A stretch of 64,000 nt of DNA from an uncultured Alphaproteobacteria bacterium (GCA_934272785.1 CAKQSE010000002.1:74026-138025); one strand, 5' to 3'; shown: positions 33,319 through 42,213, counted from the first letter of the stretch. Made by a program: numbers and translations. Notes: generated from the letters alone by a model not told the origin.

Positions 33319-34320
33319 ATGTCAAAAATCAGAGTTGCTATCAATGGATTCGGCCGCATTGGTCGCCTGGTATTGCGCGCGGCGTTGGAATCCAAACGTG
33401 ATGATATTGAATTTGTGGCCGTGAATGACCTGGCCCCGGCGGAACAGAACGCATACCTGTTGCAATATGATTCTGTGCATGGGAAATTACCGATGGACGT
33501 TAAATTGGACGGCGAATATATCATTGTCGGCGACCAGAAAATCAAATGCATTGCCGAAAAAGACCCAACAAAATTGCCATGGCGTGAATTGGGTATCGAT
33601 ATCGTTATGGAATGCACCGGTATCTTTACCGCCGCGGACAAGGCACGCGTTCACCTGGACGCGGGCGCAAAACGCGTTTTGGTTTCGGCCCCATCGGCGG
33701 GCGCAGATGCCACAATCGTATATGGGGTCAACCAAGATACATTGAAACCAACCGACCTGATTGTTTCAAATGCGTCATGCACAACAAACTGTCTGGCCCC
33801 GGTGGCCCAGGTTTTGGACAATACATTTGGTATTGAATCTGGCTGGATGACAACCGTGCACGCATATACCGGCGACCAGCAATTGCTGGATAAAAATCAC
33901 AAGGATTTCCGTCGCGCACGTGCGGCAAACCTGTCCATGATTCCGACCAGCACCGGCGCGGCCAAGGCGATTGGCCTGGTTCTGCCGAATCTGGCGGGCA
34001 AATTGGACGGTATGGCAATCCGCGTGCCGACCCCAGACGTTTCGGTTGTTGAATTGGTTGTGAATTTAAAGCGGCCTGCGACAGTCGACGCGGTCAACGC
34101 CGCAATGCGCGCCGCCGAATCAAAAACATTTGGATACAATGACAAACCATTGGTTTCCATTGATTTCACCCACGACGCACACAGTTCCATTTTTGACGCC
34201 GGCCAGACCAAGGTCCTGGGCGACAACCTGGTTCATGTGACCGCATGGTATGATAATGAATGGGGATTTTCAAATCGTATGGGCGACACCGCCGTTGCGA
34301 TGGGGAAACTGATTAAATAA
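33319..34320 (+). CDS. gap: Glyceraldehyde-3-phosphate dehydrogenase, type I
   Basis: 333 residues from ATG 33319, preceded by AAGGAAG. NAD-binding INGFGRIGRLVLR at residue 7, catalytic SNASCTTNCLAP with the active cysteine near 152, and the C-terminal WYDNEWGFSNR. It oxidises glyceraldehyde 3-phosphate in glycolysis (or the reverse). Unlike many alphaproteobacteria, no pgk or tkt is adjacent. Single-gene unit with its own terminator. Confidence 0.95.
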   Translation: MSKIRVAINGFGRIGRLVLRAALESKRDDIEFVAVNDLAPAEQNAYLLQYDSVHGKLPMDVKLDGEYIIVGDQKIKCIAEKDPTKLPWRELGIDIVMECTGIFTAADKARVHLDAGAKRVLVSAPSAGADATIVYGVNQDTLKPTDLIVSNASCTTNCLAPVAQVLDNTFGIESGWMTTVHAYTGDQQLLDKNHKDFRRARAANLSMIPTSTGAAKAIGLVLPNLAGKLDGMAIRVPTPDVSVVELVVNLKRPATVDAVNAAMRAAESKTFGYNDKPLVSIDFTHDAHSSIFDAGQTKVLGDNLVHVTAWYDNEWGFSNRMGDTAVAMGKLIK

Positions 34321-34349
34321 CAAACGGGGCAATGCCCCGTTTGTTATTT
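34321..34349 (+). terminator. Intrinsic terminator after gap
   Basis: Stem CAAACGGGGC/GCCCCGTTTG with loop AAT-type, then a T-rich run. Confidence 0.8.
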
Positions 34350-34421
34350 TCACCCTTGTAAAAACAAGGGCATATCATTACATATGTGGTGTCCCAGACA
34401 AAACCCAAGAAAGGAGACCGC

Positions 34422-34622
34422 ATGCAGAAAAACAAAGTCCTGACCCCGGAAATAATCGCATCGATTGACAACACAATCCGTTTGATGAAGGAATTGCACC
34501 TGGATAACGACCAGGATAAACGCCACATCGATGGACGAATTGCCGCACTGGAATGGATAAAAACCGGTCAAGGTGGCAAAATTATCGTGAACGTCCCCAA
34601 GAATATGCCCGACGCAGAATAA
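34422..34622 (+). CDS. Small protein of unknown function
   Basis: 66 residues starting MQKNKVLTPEIIASIDNTIR, a helical N-terminal part and a C-terminal KIIVNVPKNM strand. Strong ribosome site AAGGAGA 6 nt before the ATG and a terminator right after the stop support expression. No family recognised. Confidence 0.65.
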   Translation: MQKNKVLTPEIIASIDNTIRLMKELHLDNDQDKRHIDGRIAALEWIKTGQGGKIIVNVPKNMPDAE

Positions 34623-34626
34623 AAAT

Positions 34627-34653
34627 CAAACGCCCCCACGGGCGTTTTTTATT
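34627..34653 (+). terminator. Intrinsic terminator
   Basis: Stem AAACGCCC/GGGCGTTT followed by T run. Confidence 0.75.
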
Positions 34654-34671
34654 TAGAGAGCAGAGAGCAAA
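34654..34671 (+). repeat. Copy of the dispersed GAGAGCA repeat
   Basis: TAGAGAGCAGAGAGCAAA directly after a terminator, as with the other copies. The next 100 bp to the tRNA hold a small inverted repeat (CCGCCGAAACGGCGG) and the hairpin ACACATCG/CGATGTGT followed by six T. Confidence 0.6.
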
Positions 34672-34770
34672 TTATTCTTCCGCCGAAACGGCGGTAAATT
34701 CTGGTGCCCCGGGCCAATACTTCCGGGTTAAATAAAAAACACATCGTTTCCGATGTGTTTTTTATTTAAC

Positions 34771-34847
34771 TGGCGGGATTGAAGGGGCTCGAACCCTCGA
34801 CCTTCTGCGTGACAGGCAGACGCTCTAACCAGCTGAGCTACAACCCC
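34771..34847 (-). tRNA. tRNA-Asp (GTC)
   Basis: 77 nt including an encoded CCA. Acceptor GGGGTTG pairs with CAATCCC (one G-T), D-arm AGCTCAGCTGGTTAGAGC, anticodon arm CTGCCTGTCACGCAG with anticodon GTC, T-arm GAGGGTTCGAGCCCC. A strong hairpin plus T run follows the 3' end. Confidence 0.96.
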
Positions 34848-35033
34848 AGAGCAAGGCATATATTATACTGTATGGAACATAAACGCAAGTATTTTTTTCA
34901 TAAAATGAAAAATTTATTTGGGCCACAACATATATGCCACATATGGGAATAAAAACGCCTTGTTCATCGTTGCATTTATGTAAAATAATGGTATGGTAAT
35001 AATCGTTTCAAAACAAACAAGGGAGAAAACATT

Positions 35034-35498
35034 ATGACATTCAAGGTATTCACACTGGGCGCGACACTGTTGGCACTGGCAGCATGTGGCGACAATGGCC
35101 AAAATCCGGCGAACTTGCGCGGGGCCAGCTTTGTTTCCGCGGGTGACGCGGCGAACATCACGCTGTCGTTTGATGAAAACGAAATGCGCTTCTATGGCCA
35201 GGTTGTGAATCTGTATAACGGTTCATACAGTGCCGCCGGCGATCGTATCAAATTTGACCAGGGCGCAACCACAATGATGATGGGACCGGCCGACGCAATG
35301 ACCGCCGAACGCGATTATTTCCAATTCTTGACCAAGGTTGAAAAGTATAACCTGAACGACGGCACATTGACCCTGACCGCCGATGACGGCAAAACCATGA
35401 CGTTCACCCAGGTCGAGGCCCCTGTCCCATCCGACGACAACACCGTTGTCACCGAAGAGGTCCAGGCAGTCGTCGTTGACACGCCGGTCGCAGAATAA
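35034..35498 (+). CDS. META/HslJ-type lipoprotein
   Basis: 154 residues. Lipoprotein signal MTFKVFTLGATLLALAAC (lipobox LAAC). The mature part has the META/HslJ beta pattern: ANITLSFDENEMRFYGQVVN (F-x-G/Q-x-N), then YSAAGDRIKF and TMMMGPADAM-x-AE. This domain is found in heat-inducible lipoproteins linked to envelope stress or antibiotic tolerance. The C-terminus is acidic and low-complexity. Ribosome site GGGAG. Confidence 0.75.
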   Translation: MTFKVFTLGATLLALAACGDNGQNPANLRGASFVSAGDAANITLSFDENEMRFYGQVVNLYNGSYSAAGDRIKFDQGATTMMMGPADAMTAERDYFQFLTKVEKYNLNDGTLTLTADDGKTMTFTQVEAPVPSDDNTVVTEEVQAVVVDTPVAE

Positions 35499-35518
35499 TA
35501 AAAACCGACCAACAAAAA

Positions 35519-35551
35519 AACGGGTTGCGATTTACGCAACCCGTTTTTTTG
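35519..35551. terminator. Bidirectional intrinsic terminator
   Basis: Stem ACGGGTTGCG/CGCAACCCGT with loop ATTTA, T runs on both strands; lies between the META lipoprotein and the convergent GNAT gene. Confidence 0.85.
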
Positions 35552-36053
35552 CCAGCCCCTCGTTATAATAATATTCTTTGATGCCGCGTCTATATACAGA
35601 ATCTCTCACAGACGTCAGTTCAAAATCGTAACGATTTATCAATTTTTGCAACTGAGACAAGTTATTCTCGGCCACTGTCATCAACGGTTTATCCGTTCCC
35701 AGCATTTCAAATGAATTTTCTATTAAATGCGATGCGATACCCTGATACCTGTATTCTGGATCAACAAATAAACAACAAATCTTCTTTTCTTCATCAGTGT
35801 TTTTTAACAGTGCACAGCCAGCCAATTTATACATCTGAACCATATGGCCACTGCAAACATCGGTAAAGTTATTATTATCTATGGCAAAAGAATAACCCCT
35901 ATTCCCGTCGCGTAAACCACCCAAAAACACATTACTCAACCACTCAAAGTGCCCAGGGTAAGAACTACCAATACTCTTGGTCAATACCGGCAACTGGTTG
36001 TAAAAGCCAATATCCCTTATGCAAAAACGCGACGAATTTTTGTAAGTTACCAT
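35532..36053 (-). CDS. GNAT family N-acetyltransferase
   Basis: 173 residues from ATG 36053. The acetyl-CoA binding core is VDPEYRYQGIASHLIEN near residue 97 (R/Q-x2-G-x-A), with an EEKKICCLFV strand before it and a C-terminal ELTSVRDSVYRRG. Substrate unknown. The start lies 1 bp after the ASCH stop, so the two are coupled. The pair is clearly more AT-rich than its neighbours, suggesting horizontal transfer. Confidence 0.75.
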   Translation of the reverse strand: MVTYKNSSRFCIRDIGFYNQLPVLTKSIGSSYPGHFEWLSNVFLGGLRDGNRGYSFAIDNNNFTDVCSGHMVQMYKLAGCALLKNTDEEKKICCLFVDPEYRYQGIASHLIENSFEMLGTDKPLMTVAENNLSQLQKLINRYDFELTSVRDSVYRRGIKEYYYNEGLAKKRVA

Positions 36054-36054
36054 C

Positions 36055-36390
36055 TCAAATTCTCTTGTTCTTGACCACAATACCAACAACGCCGAATTTA
36101 TTTTGGGCATCCTGGTCATAGAATTGTTCCATTATACTGATTGCTTTTTCTCTTTCTTCCAATCCCGTTTTTTTCACATCAATAATATCAAACAGGGACG
36201 CAAAACTTCTTGCACGCACCAGTCCCACGACCACAACAGTGTTGCTCTTATCTCCATTTTGGAAAATGATTTCGTCACCTGGGGCTATTTGTTGTCTTTT
36301 TGTATCATACAACCTCAATTCTATTGTTTTTTTACCATTTTTTATCAAATCAAAATATGGTTGTTTTAATGTCATATTGTGCGTTTTCAT
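36055..36390 (-). CDS. ASCH/PUA-like domain protein
   Basis: 111 residues from ATG 36390. LKQPYFDLIKNGKKTIELRL followed by PGDEIIFQNG is the ASCH signature (G-x-KT-x-E-x-R-L, then GD-x-I-x-F). ASCH domains bind RNA or modified nucleotides and are thought to act in translation regulation or nucleic-acid modification. Coupled to the GNAT gene downstream; an RNA-related acetylation module is possible but not shown. Confidence 0.75.
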   Translation of the reverse strand: MKTHNMTLKQPYFDLIKNGKKTIELRLYDTKRQQIAPGDEIIFQNGDKSNTVVVVGLVRARSFASLFDIIDVKKTGLEEREKAISIMEQFYDQDAQNKFGVVGIVVKNKRI

Positions 36391-36531
36391 ATTTTCCACC
36401 CATTGTCTCTATGCCCGCAAGGGTAACATGACGTTTAAATATTTCAAGGCGTTTTTATTACGCATTTCCGCTTGACAAAATGGTGCGCACCAGTTATAAT
36501 CTGGCGGCAATAAAGTTGCGAACATAGTTTT

Positions 36532-36606
36532 GGCCCCATCGTCTAATGGTTAGGACACCGCCCTTTCAAGGCGAGAATCCCGGTTCGAATCCGAGTGGGG
36601 CTGCCA
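36532..36606 (+). tRNA. tRNA-Glu (TTC)
   Basis: 75 nt including CCA. Acceptor GGCCCCA/TGGGGCT, D-arm TCGTCTAATGGTTAGGAC, anticodon arm CGCCCTTTCAAGGCG with TTC, T-loop GGTTCGAATCC. The 3' end (CGAGTGGGGCTGCCA) is repeated 336 bp downstream. Confidence 0.95.
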
Positions 36607-36945
36607 AAATAAAACGACCACCATTTGGTGGTCTTTTTATTTTGTGAAGTCCCCGGATGAGAACCGCAGGTTCGACATGATAGTTGGCAAGAACAAGCAC
36701 GCATGTGCGCCGTTCGCGCCTTACGTATGGTGAGCGGTGGCGATACGCCACCAAGCGAACAATCCGAGTGGGGGCTTTTTATTTTGTCCAAAAGCCCCAC
36801 GAAGGATGCGCCAGAGTACCAACGGTACGCATGGCGAATACGCAGACAAACAATTAGCAAACCCGCAAAAACGGATATTTTATATTAGAGTTTTTGCATG
36901 GTGTTTGATTATTGTTTGACAAGGTGGCGAGTGGGGCTGCCAGAA
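36607..36945. repeat. Non-coding remnant bounded by copies of the tRNA-Glu 3' end
   Basis: The 15-mer CGAGTGGGGCTGCCA occurs at 36592-36606 and again at 36928-36942; a shorter copy, AATCCGAGTGGGG, is at 36761-36773. Direct repeats of a tRNA 3' end are the footprint of tRNA-targeting integrases. A terminator (GACCACC/GGTGGTC, 36616-36633) follows the tRNA. No gene in between. Confidence 0.55.
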
Positions 36946-36972
36946 AAAAACGCCCCCGTGGGGGCGTTATCT
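36946..36972 (-). terminator. Intrinsic terminator of the oleate hydratase gene
   Basis: Stem AACGCCCCC/GGGGGCGTT followed by seven T on the minus strand. Confidence 0.8.
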
Positions 36973-36977
36973 ATGCT

Positions 36978-38750
36978 CTATATCAATCCTTCTTGGTGCA
37001 TCAGTTCGGCGATATACGTGCCCTGGACACGTTTCAGACCGGCAGAACTGAGCATTTTCATAAACCACGGCATTTCTATGTCCGCCAGTTTCTTTTTATC
37101 GTTCAGGTAATACACACTGCGCATCAGAACGCGCACGTCAAAACAAGAATCGAATACTTCGGGCACGCCACGGTCAACATTTAACAGGGTATATACTGCC
37201 TCCATCGCGGTACGGACCGAGTATTCGGTTGTGAACACCGTGTCGCGTTCTGTTTCGGCATAATTTCCGATAAACGCGAAATTGACCGCCCCCTTGGGCA
37301 CGACCAGTGGCCGGTCGCCCAATGCACGTGGCATAAAGTATGTCGAGATAAATGGCATATGGCACGGGATTGTATGCGACGCGTTTTGCGCGATGTCGTC
37401 AATTTCGGCCATTGGGACGCCAATGTGATACAGCCATTCTGCGCACAGTTCCGCACCTGTGCAATCGGCGATTTTCTTTTTCACATAGTTTCCCGGTTTA
37501 TCCGACAGCAATCCATACGTCCACACCACGATTTCGTTTTTCTTTTGCGCGCGAAAATGCGGCTGGCGCGAGATAGAAAATCCATACAACCAATTTGAAT
37601 CACGAATTGTGACCGGGCCACTGGACACGATGGACCCGCTGTATGGGTCTTTTTTACAAATGCGTTTGATGTATGGCACAACGCGATCGTTGGTCAATGT
37701 GATTGTTGCCGACATAACCCAGTTTGCCGCCGGTATATTTTCACAGAATTTTTCTGGTCGTCCAAATTCGGCATTTTGCGCGGCGATGTTTTTCCACAAA
37801 TCCCAACTGGGGCCAACGCCGACGGGCTTTGGTGCGGGGGTATTGTTGTCACCATATGTGCTGTTTTCGGTGATAGAACCGTTTGTGATAAACACCAAAT
37901 CATCTGGCGACAGGTTGATTGTCTTCTTGCGACCGGCGTGCACCATTTCGATGGATTTGGCAACCTTGTGCGTGGCACCGGAATCAATCACAACATTTGT
38001 CACACGTGTGTCATAGTGGAACACAACCCCACGTGCCGTCAGCCAGCGCACCAGTGGCGTTATCAATGATTCATACTGATTATATTTTGTAAATTTCAGT
38101 GCGGACATATCGGCCAAACTGCCCACATGGTGGATAAAGCGCAATATGTAACGACGCATTTCCATCGCACTGGACCAGCGTTCAAACGCAAACATCGTTG
38201 CCCAATACATCCAGAAATTTGACGCAAAGAATTCTTCGCTGAACACCTGGTCAATTTGGACGTCTTGCAATTTATCTTCGGGCGTCATGGCCAGGTCAAC
38301 CAATTCACGAATCGCGCGCGGCGTCAGGGTCAATTTGCCATCGTCTGGGATTTGCTGGCCGCGATTTTCAATTATACGCGTGTGTGAAAAACTGGGGTCG
38401 TCTTTGTTCAGCCAATAAAATTCATCCAGCACCGATACATTTTCATCTTCCAGTGATGGGATTGAACGGAACAAATCCCACAGGGTTTCAAAATGCGCCT
38501 CCATTTCACGGCCGCCACGAATGATATAGCCCAATTTTGGATTTTTTATACCGTCCATACTGCCGCCTGGGACGGACAGTTCTTCGAAAATCTGAATCTT
38601 TTTGCCAGACATTTTTGCATCGCGAATCATGAATACCGCGGCCGCCAACCCGGCCAGCCCCCCACCGACAATGTATGCCGATTTTTTATCTGCGCCGGCT
38701 GGTTTGCGTGCGTCGGCAAATGCCTCGTAATTGCCACTGCTGTGATACAT
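36978..38750 (-). CDS. ohyA: Oleate hydratase
   Basis: 590 residues from ATG 38750, preceded by AAAGGAG. FAD-binding GGGLAGLAAAVFMIRDAK near residue 28, an EELSVPGGSMDG segment, GGREMEAHFETLWDLF, and FAFERWSSAMEMRRYILRF are all diagnostic of the OhyA/10-linoleic acid hydratase family (~560-650 residues). It adds water to the cis-9 double bond of oleic and linoleic acid, giving 10-hydroxy fatty acids, probably to detoxify host or dietary unsaturated fatty acids. A separate transcription unit, divergent from the LptM-like lipoprotein. Confidence 0.95.
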   Translation of the reverse strand: MYHSSGNYEAFADARKPAGADKKSAYIVGGGLAGLAAAVFMIRDAKMSGKKIQIFEELSVPGGSMDGIKNPKLGYIIRGGREMEAHFETLWDLFRSIPSLEDENVSVLDEFYWLNKDDPSFSHTRIIENRGQQIPDDGKLTLTPRAIRELVDLAMTPEDKLQDVQIDQVFSEEFFASNFWMYWATMFAFERWSSAMEMRRYILRFIHHVGSLADMSALKFTKYNQYESLITPLVRWLTARGVVFHYDTRVTNVVIDSGATHKVAKSIEMVHAGRKKTINLSPDDLVFITNGSITENSTYGDNNTPAPKPVGVGPSWDLWKNIAAQNAEFGRPEKFCENIPAANWVMSATITLTNDRVVPYIKRICKKDPYSGSIVSSGPVTIRDSNWLYGFSISRQPHFRAQKKNEIVVWTYGLLSDKPGNYVKKKIADCTGAELCAEWLYHIGVPMAEIDDIAQNASHTIPCHMPFISTYFMPRALGDRPLVVPKGAVNFAFIGNYAETERDTVFTTEYSVRTAMEAVYTLLNVDRGVPEVFDSCFDVRVLMRSVYYLNDKKKLADIEMPWFMKMLSSAGLKRVQGTYIAELMHQEGLI

Positions 38751-38875
38751 AGTATTTCTCCTTTGCTGTATGTGTGTGATTATTTTACGACATATGCCAC
38801 ACGCATAACACAGGACAGAATACCGCACCATGACAAACATTTGACTATTTACCGCACGCGGGATATAATGCGGGC

Positions 38876-38995
38876 ATGAAAAAAGTATTTATTGGATTTT
38901 TGCTGGTTGCAACAATGGCGGTCGCCGCGTGTGGCGTGAAATCAGATTTGGATAAACCCGATCCATCATACCCCCGCAACTATCCAGTATATTAA
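38876..38995 (+). CDS. LptM/YifL-like small lipoprotein
   Basis: 39 residues: MKKVFIGFLLVATMAVAAC, lipobox VAAC, followed by GVKSDLDKPDPSYPRNYP. A CG-x-K-x2-L-x2-P motif right after the lipid cysteine is typical of LptM/YifL, which helps mature the LptD-LptE LPS translocon. The family motif is slightly changed here (KSDLDKP instead of KGPLYFP). It is 15 bp before tRNA-Leu. Confidence 0.6.
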   Translation: MKKVFIGFLLVATMAVAACGVKSDLDKPDPSYPRNYPVY

Positions 38996-39010
38996 AAATT
39001 CCTGAATTGT

Positions 39011-39095
39011 GCGGGCGTGGCGAAACTGGTAGACGCGCTGGATTTAGGTTCCTGTGGGGTAACCCGTAAGAGTTCGATTCTCTTCGCCCGCACCA
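39011..39095 (+). tRNA. tRNA-Leu (TAG)
   Basis: 85 nt including CCA. Class II tRNA with a variable arm (TGTGGGGTAACCCGTA); acceptor GCGGGCG/CGCCCGC, anticodon loop ATTTAGG with TAG, T-loop AGTTCGATTCT. Confidence 0.95.
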
Positions 39096-39168
39096 ATAAT
39101 AAAAAAGACTTGCTTTCTGGTAATTTTTAACATAAAATCGGCATCAGAATAATAAAAAGGTAACAAAC

Positions 39169-39348
39169 ATGGCATCTAAAAAAGGCAGCAAGGAAGTTGT
39201 AAAGCTGGAAAACAAGGAAACCGGCTATTTCTATACAACGACAAAAAACACCAAGTCTGAAAATACGGCTGGTAAAATGAAATTCCGTAAATATGACCCG
39301 AAATTGCGCAAGCACGTGGTCATGACCGAAGGCAAAATGCCTCACTAA
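39169..39348 (+). CDS. rpmG: 50S ribosomal protein L33
   Basis: 59 residues: MASKKGSKEVVKLENKETG, then YFYTTTKNTKS and LRKHVVMTEGKM. The FYTT-KNT motif and the C-terminal R-KHV are those of L33; this is the zinc-free type (no Cys pairs), usual in proteobacteria. AAAGGTAA before the ATG. Followed by a terminator. Confidence 0.93.
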   Translation: MASKKGSKEVVKLENKETGYFYTTTKNTKSENTAGKMKFRKYDPKLRKHVVMTEGKMPH

Positions 39349-39355
39349 TAAAAAC

Positions 39356-39379
39356 CACCCCGTTCGGGGTGTTTTTTTA
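39356..39379 (+). terminator. Intrinsic terminator after rpmG
   Basis: Stem CACCCCG/CGGGGTG followed by seven T. Confidence 0.8.
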
Positions 39380-39957
39380 TAGAGAGCAATGTTTGTGCTC
39401 GCGCCGCTCGCAATGACAAGTGTCTAGTTCTATCAATGCGGTGTGAAAATCCCCTTCGCCAGAAAACCACCCACGGAATTTAACAATTCCACGGGGCCCG
39501 ACGGGGTAGTGGCATTATAAGTCCCTGCGGGGCAATGGATACCGACCTTCGTCGGTATGACGAGTATTTTGTAATTGGAACCTTGTTTCTACGAATATTG
39601 TTCAAATTTAGGTGTGGTATTATTTTTTAGTCGTCATACCGGCGAAGGCCGGTATCCATTGAGTTCCCTTGGTTGGTCGTGATTAGTCCCCAATAATAAA
39701 ATCTGCGATTACTCGGGCATGGCTCGCGTTCGCTCGCACTGCATAGTCCCTATTCCTGCCTTTGCCCACCCACAAAATCTTGCGATTTTGCGGGGCCCGG
39801 ACAAGCCCCAGAATGAATCCAAGTGAAGCGCAGGATGCGGCAAGGACACAGTCCGCAGACGACACGCTGTGTTAAGTTTTCTATTCTTAAACTATATCAC
39901 TTTATCACTCTATCACTTACTCACTCTTTCATTGCTCTCTACACTCTGCTCTCTATG
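39380..39957. mobile_element. MITE-like repeat element, copy B
   Basis: A ~578-bp non-coding stretch starting AGAGAGCAATG and ending ATTGCTCTCTACACTCTGCT, i.e. inverted copies of the dispersed repeat. It contains GGAATTTAACAATTCC followed by ACGGGGCCCGACGGGG and a palindrome CCGACCTTCGTCGG (39542-39555), the same blocks as copy A in inverse orientation, plus a second REP-type palindrome ATACCGGCGAAGGCCGGTAT (39637-39656). It lies exactly between the terminators of rpmG and parC. No coding potential seen. Confidence 0.6.
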
Positions 39958-39961
39958 AAAA

Positions 39962-39981
39962 AATGCCCCGGTGGGGCATTT
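39962..39981 (-). terminator. Intrinsic terminator of parC
   Basis: Stem AATGCCCC/GGGGCATT followed by TTTT on the minus strand. Confidence 0.75.
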
Positions 39982-42213
39982 TTATTTTGTAAATTTTCCG
40001 GTTCGTGGGAATCCCAACGGCACGGTGCGTCCCTGGGATGCGCGACGGCCTGTCCATGGCGCCCAATCATCCAGTTTGGTCGTGCCACGACCCGTTGTCC
40101 AGCCGAACCCATCCGCCGCGTTAAAGAACATAACGTCCAGAACATACGTGCGGTCGGCGTTGTATTTCTGTAAAATCACGCCCTTGCCCCGGGTCATTTC
40201 TGGGATTTCTTCGGTCTTGAATATCAGCAATTTGTCATTTGACCCCGACATCGCAATCGTATCACCGGTGACCGGCACGCACATAATTGCCGGATTGGCC
40301 GCGTCGGTATTCATAACCTGTTTGCCGTTTTTCGTCTGGGCCAGGCAATTTTCACCCGACACAATAAATCCTGTGCCATGACGCCCCACCACCAGGTACT
40401 TCGCCCCAGCATTCAGCACGAACGCACGCACGATATTTTCGTCCGCCCCGATGTCCGCCATTAAACGCACAGATTCCCCGAATCCACGTGCCGACGGCAA
40501 TTCGTTTGCCGCCAGTGTGAACATTTTGCCGCCCGACGTGAACAGATTGATTTTGTCGGTCGACATCGCATGGAACGCGAATTGCAGTTCGTCGCCCTCT
40601 TTGAATTTCAGGTCCAAATTGTTCAAATCCAACGTGCCCTTGGCCGCACGAATCCAGCCCATCGTGGACAAGATGATGGTCAGTGGTTCTTTTTCAATAA
40701 ATTCATCGGCATTTACGACGATTTCTTCGGTCTGTTCCGCCCATGTGGTGCGACGACGACCCAGCGCGGTCTTTTTATCATACCGCTTTTTAATGTCACT
40801 GAACCATGCCTTTAACTGGTCACGCTGCATCTGGTCAGACGCCAGCAATTCCTGTAACTGTTTCTGTTCCGCCAACAGCGCGGCATCCTCGCGACGGATT
40901 TCCATTTCTTCCAATTTACGCAGACTGCGCAGGCGGGTGTTTAAAATCGCCTCTACCTGAACCTCGGTCAATTTGAATTCCGACATCAGGACGGATTTTG
41001 CGTCATCTTCGGTTCTGATGATTTCAATAACGCGGTCCAGATTCAGATACACAATCAGCAATCCGCCCAAGATTTCCAAACGGCGTTCAATATTGCCCAA
41101 ACGCCAGTTTGTCCGACGGACCAGGACATTTTTCTGGTGCGCGATAAATTCACGCAGCACGTCCCCAATTCCCATCACACGCGGCGCGCCATTTGAATCA
41201 ATGACGTTAAAGTTCATATTAAACCGATATTCCAAATCGGTCATCGCGAACAGGTGCGCCATCATCTTGTCCAATGGGACATTACGACTTTTTGGTGTAA
41301 TTACAATGCGAACGTCGGTCGTTGATTCATCAACAATATCATCAACCAGTGGCAATTTGCGCGCATCAATCAGACCGGCGATTTGTTCCACCAGTTTAGA
41401 TTTCAGCAATCCATACGGGATTTCGGTGATAACCACCTGCTCGGCCCCGCGGTCCAGTTTTTCAATTTCCCACTTTGCACGAATACGAAATGCCCCGCGA
41501 CCCGTTTCATAGTTTTTAACAATTGTATCAAAACTGTCAATTAAAACGCCACCGGTTGGGAAATCAGGCCCAATCATCTTTTTCATAATCTGGGCCGTGG
41601 TTGCGTCTGGTTTATCCACCACCAGGTTCAGGGCATCACAAACCTCGGCCACGTTGTGGGTTGGGATATTTGTCGCCATACCAACCGCAATACCCATACC
41701 GCCATTGGCCAGCAAATTCGGAAATGCGCCCGGCATAACAACCGGTTCGGTCGTGGTGCCGTCAAAATTCGGCATCATATCAACACTGTTTTCGTCAATG
41801 CCGTCCATAATCAGCATGGCCGCATCGGTCATCTTGGATTCTGTGTAACGGTATGCCGCCTGGGGGTCGCCATCGATATTACCAAAGTTACCCTGGCCAT
41901 CAATCAGTGGATAACGGACCGAAAAATCCTGGGCCAGGCGGACCATCGCGTCATAGACCGAGCTGTCCCCATGTGGGTGATAGTGCCCCAGCACGTCGCC
42001 AACCACCGTTGCACATTTGCGAAACGCCGCCGCAGGCGACAATTTCTGGCGCAACATGGAATACAAAATACGGCGATGCACCGGTTTTAACCCGTCGCGA
42101 ACATCCGGCAGTGCGCGCGATACAATCGTGCTGACCGCGTATGACAAATACCGCTGTGACAATGCATCAGACAGTTGTTGTGATTCAATATTTTCAATAA
42201 TTTCCTTGCTCAT
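39982..42213 (-). CDS. parC: DNA topoisomerase IV subunit A
   Basis: 743 residues. The start region (SQRYLSYAVSTIVSRALPDV), the GHYHPHGDSSVYDAMVRLAQ quinolone-pocket loop (here with Ser and no acidic residue at the usual second position visible) and the catalytic tyrosine in AAYRYTESKM near residue 122 identify a type IIA topoisomerase A subunit. The C-terminal part is short and has weak beta-pinwheel blades without a GyrA box (QRRGGKG), so ParC rather than GyrA. It decatenates daughter chromosomes with ParE, which is not in the window. Confidence 0.92.
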   Translation of the reverse strand: MSKEIIENIESQQLSDALSQRYLSYAVSTIVSRALPDVRDGLKPVHRRILYSMLRQKLSPAAAFRKCATVVGDVLGHYHPHGDSSVYDAMVRLAQDFSVRYPLIDGQGNFGNIDGDPQAAYRYTESKMTDAAMLIMDGIDENSVDMMPNFDGTTTEPVVMPGAFPNLLANGGMGIAVGMATNIPTHNVAEVCDALNLVVDKPDATTAQIMKKMIGPDFPTGGVLIDSFDTIVKNYETGRGAFRIRAKWEIEKLDRGAEQVVITEIPYGLLKSKLVEQIAGLIDARKLPLVDDIVDESTTDVRIVITPKSRNVPLDKMMAHLFAMTDLEYRFNMNFNVIDSNGAPRVMGIGDVLREFIAHQKNVLVRRTNWRLGNIERRLEILGGLLIVYLNLDRVIEIIRTEDDAKSVLMSEFKLTEVQVEAILNTRLRSLRKLEEMEIRREDAALLAEQKQLQELLASDQMQRDQLKAWFSDIKKRYDKKTALGRRRTTWAEQTEEIVVNADEFIEKEPLTIILSTMGWIRAAKGTLDLNNLDLKFKEGDELQFAFHAMSTDKINLFTSGGKMFTLAANELPSARGFGESVRLMADIGADENIVRAFVLNAGAKYLVVGRHGTGFIVSGENCLAQTKNGKQVMNTDAANPAIMCVPVTGDTIAMSGSNDKLLIFKTEEIPEMTRGKGVILQKYNADRTYVLDVMFFNAADGFGWTTGRGTTKLDDWAPWTGRRASQGRTVPLGFPRTGKFTK

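Noticed and set aside
39982..42213. Naming the topoisomerase gyrA
   Set aside because: The C-terminal domain is short and shows no GyrA box; the N-terminal motifs fit ParC.
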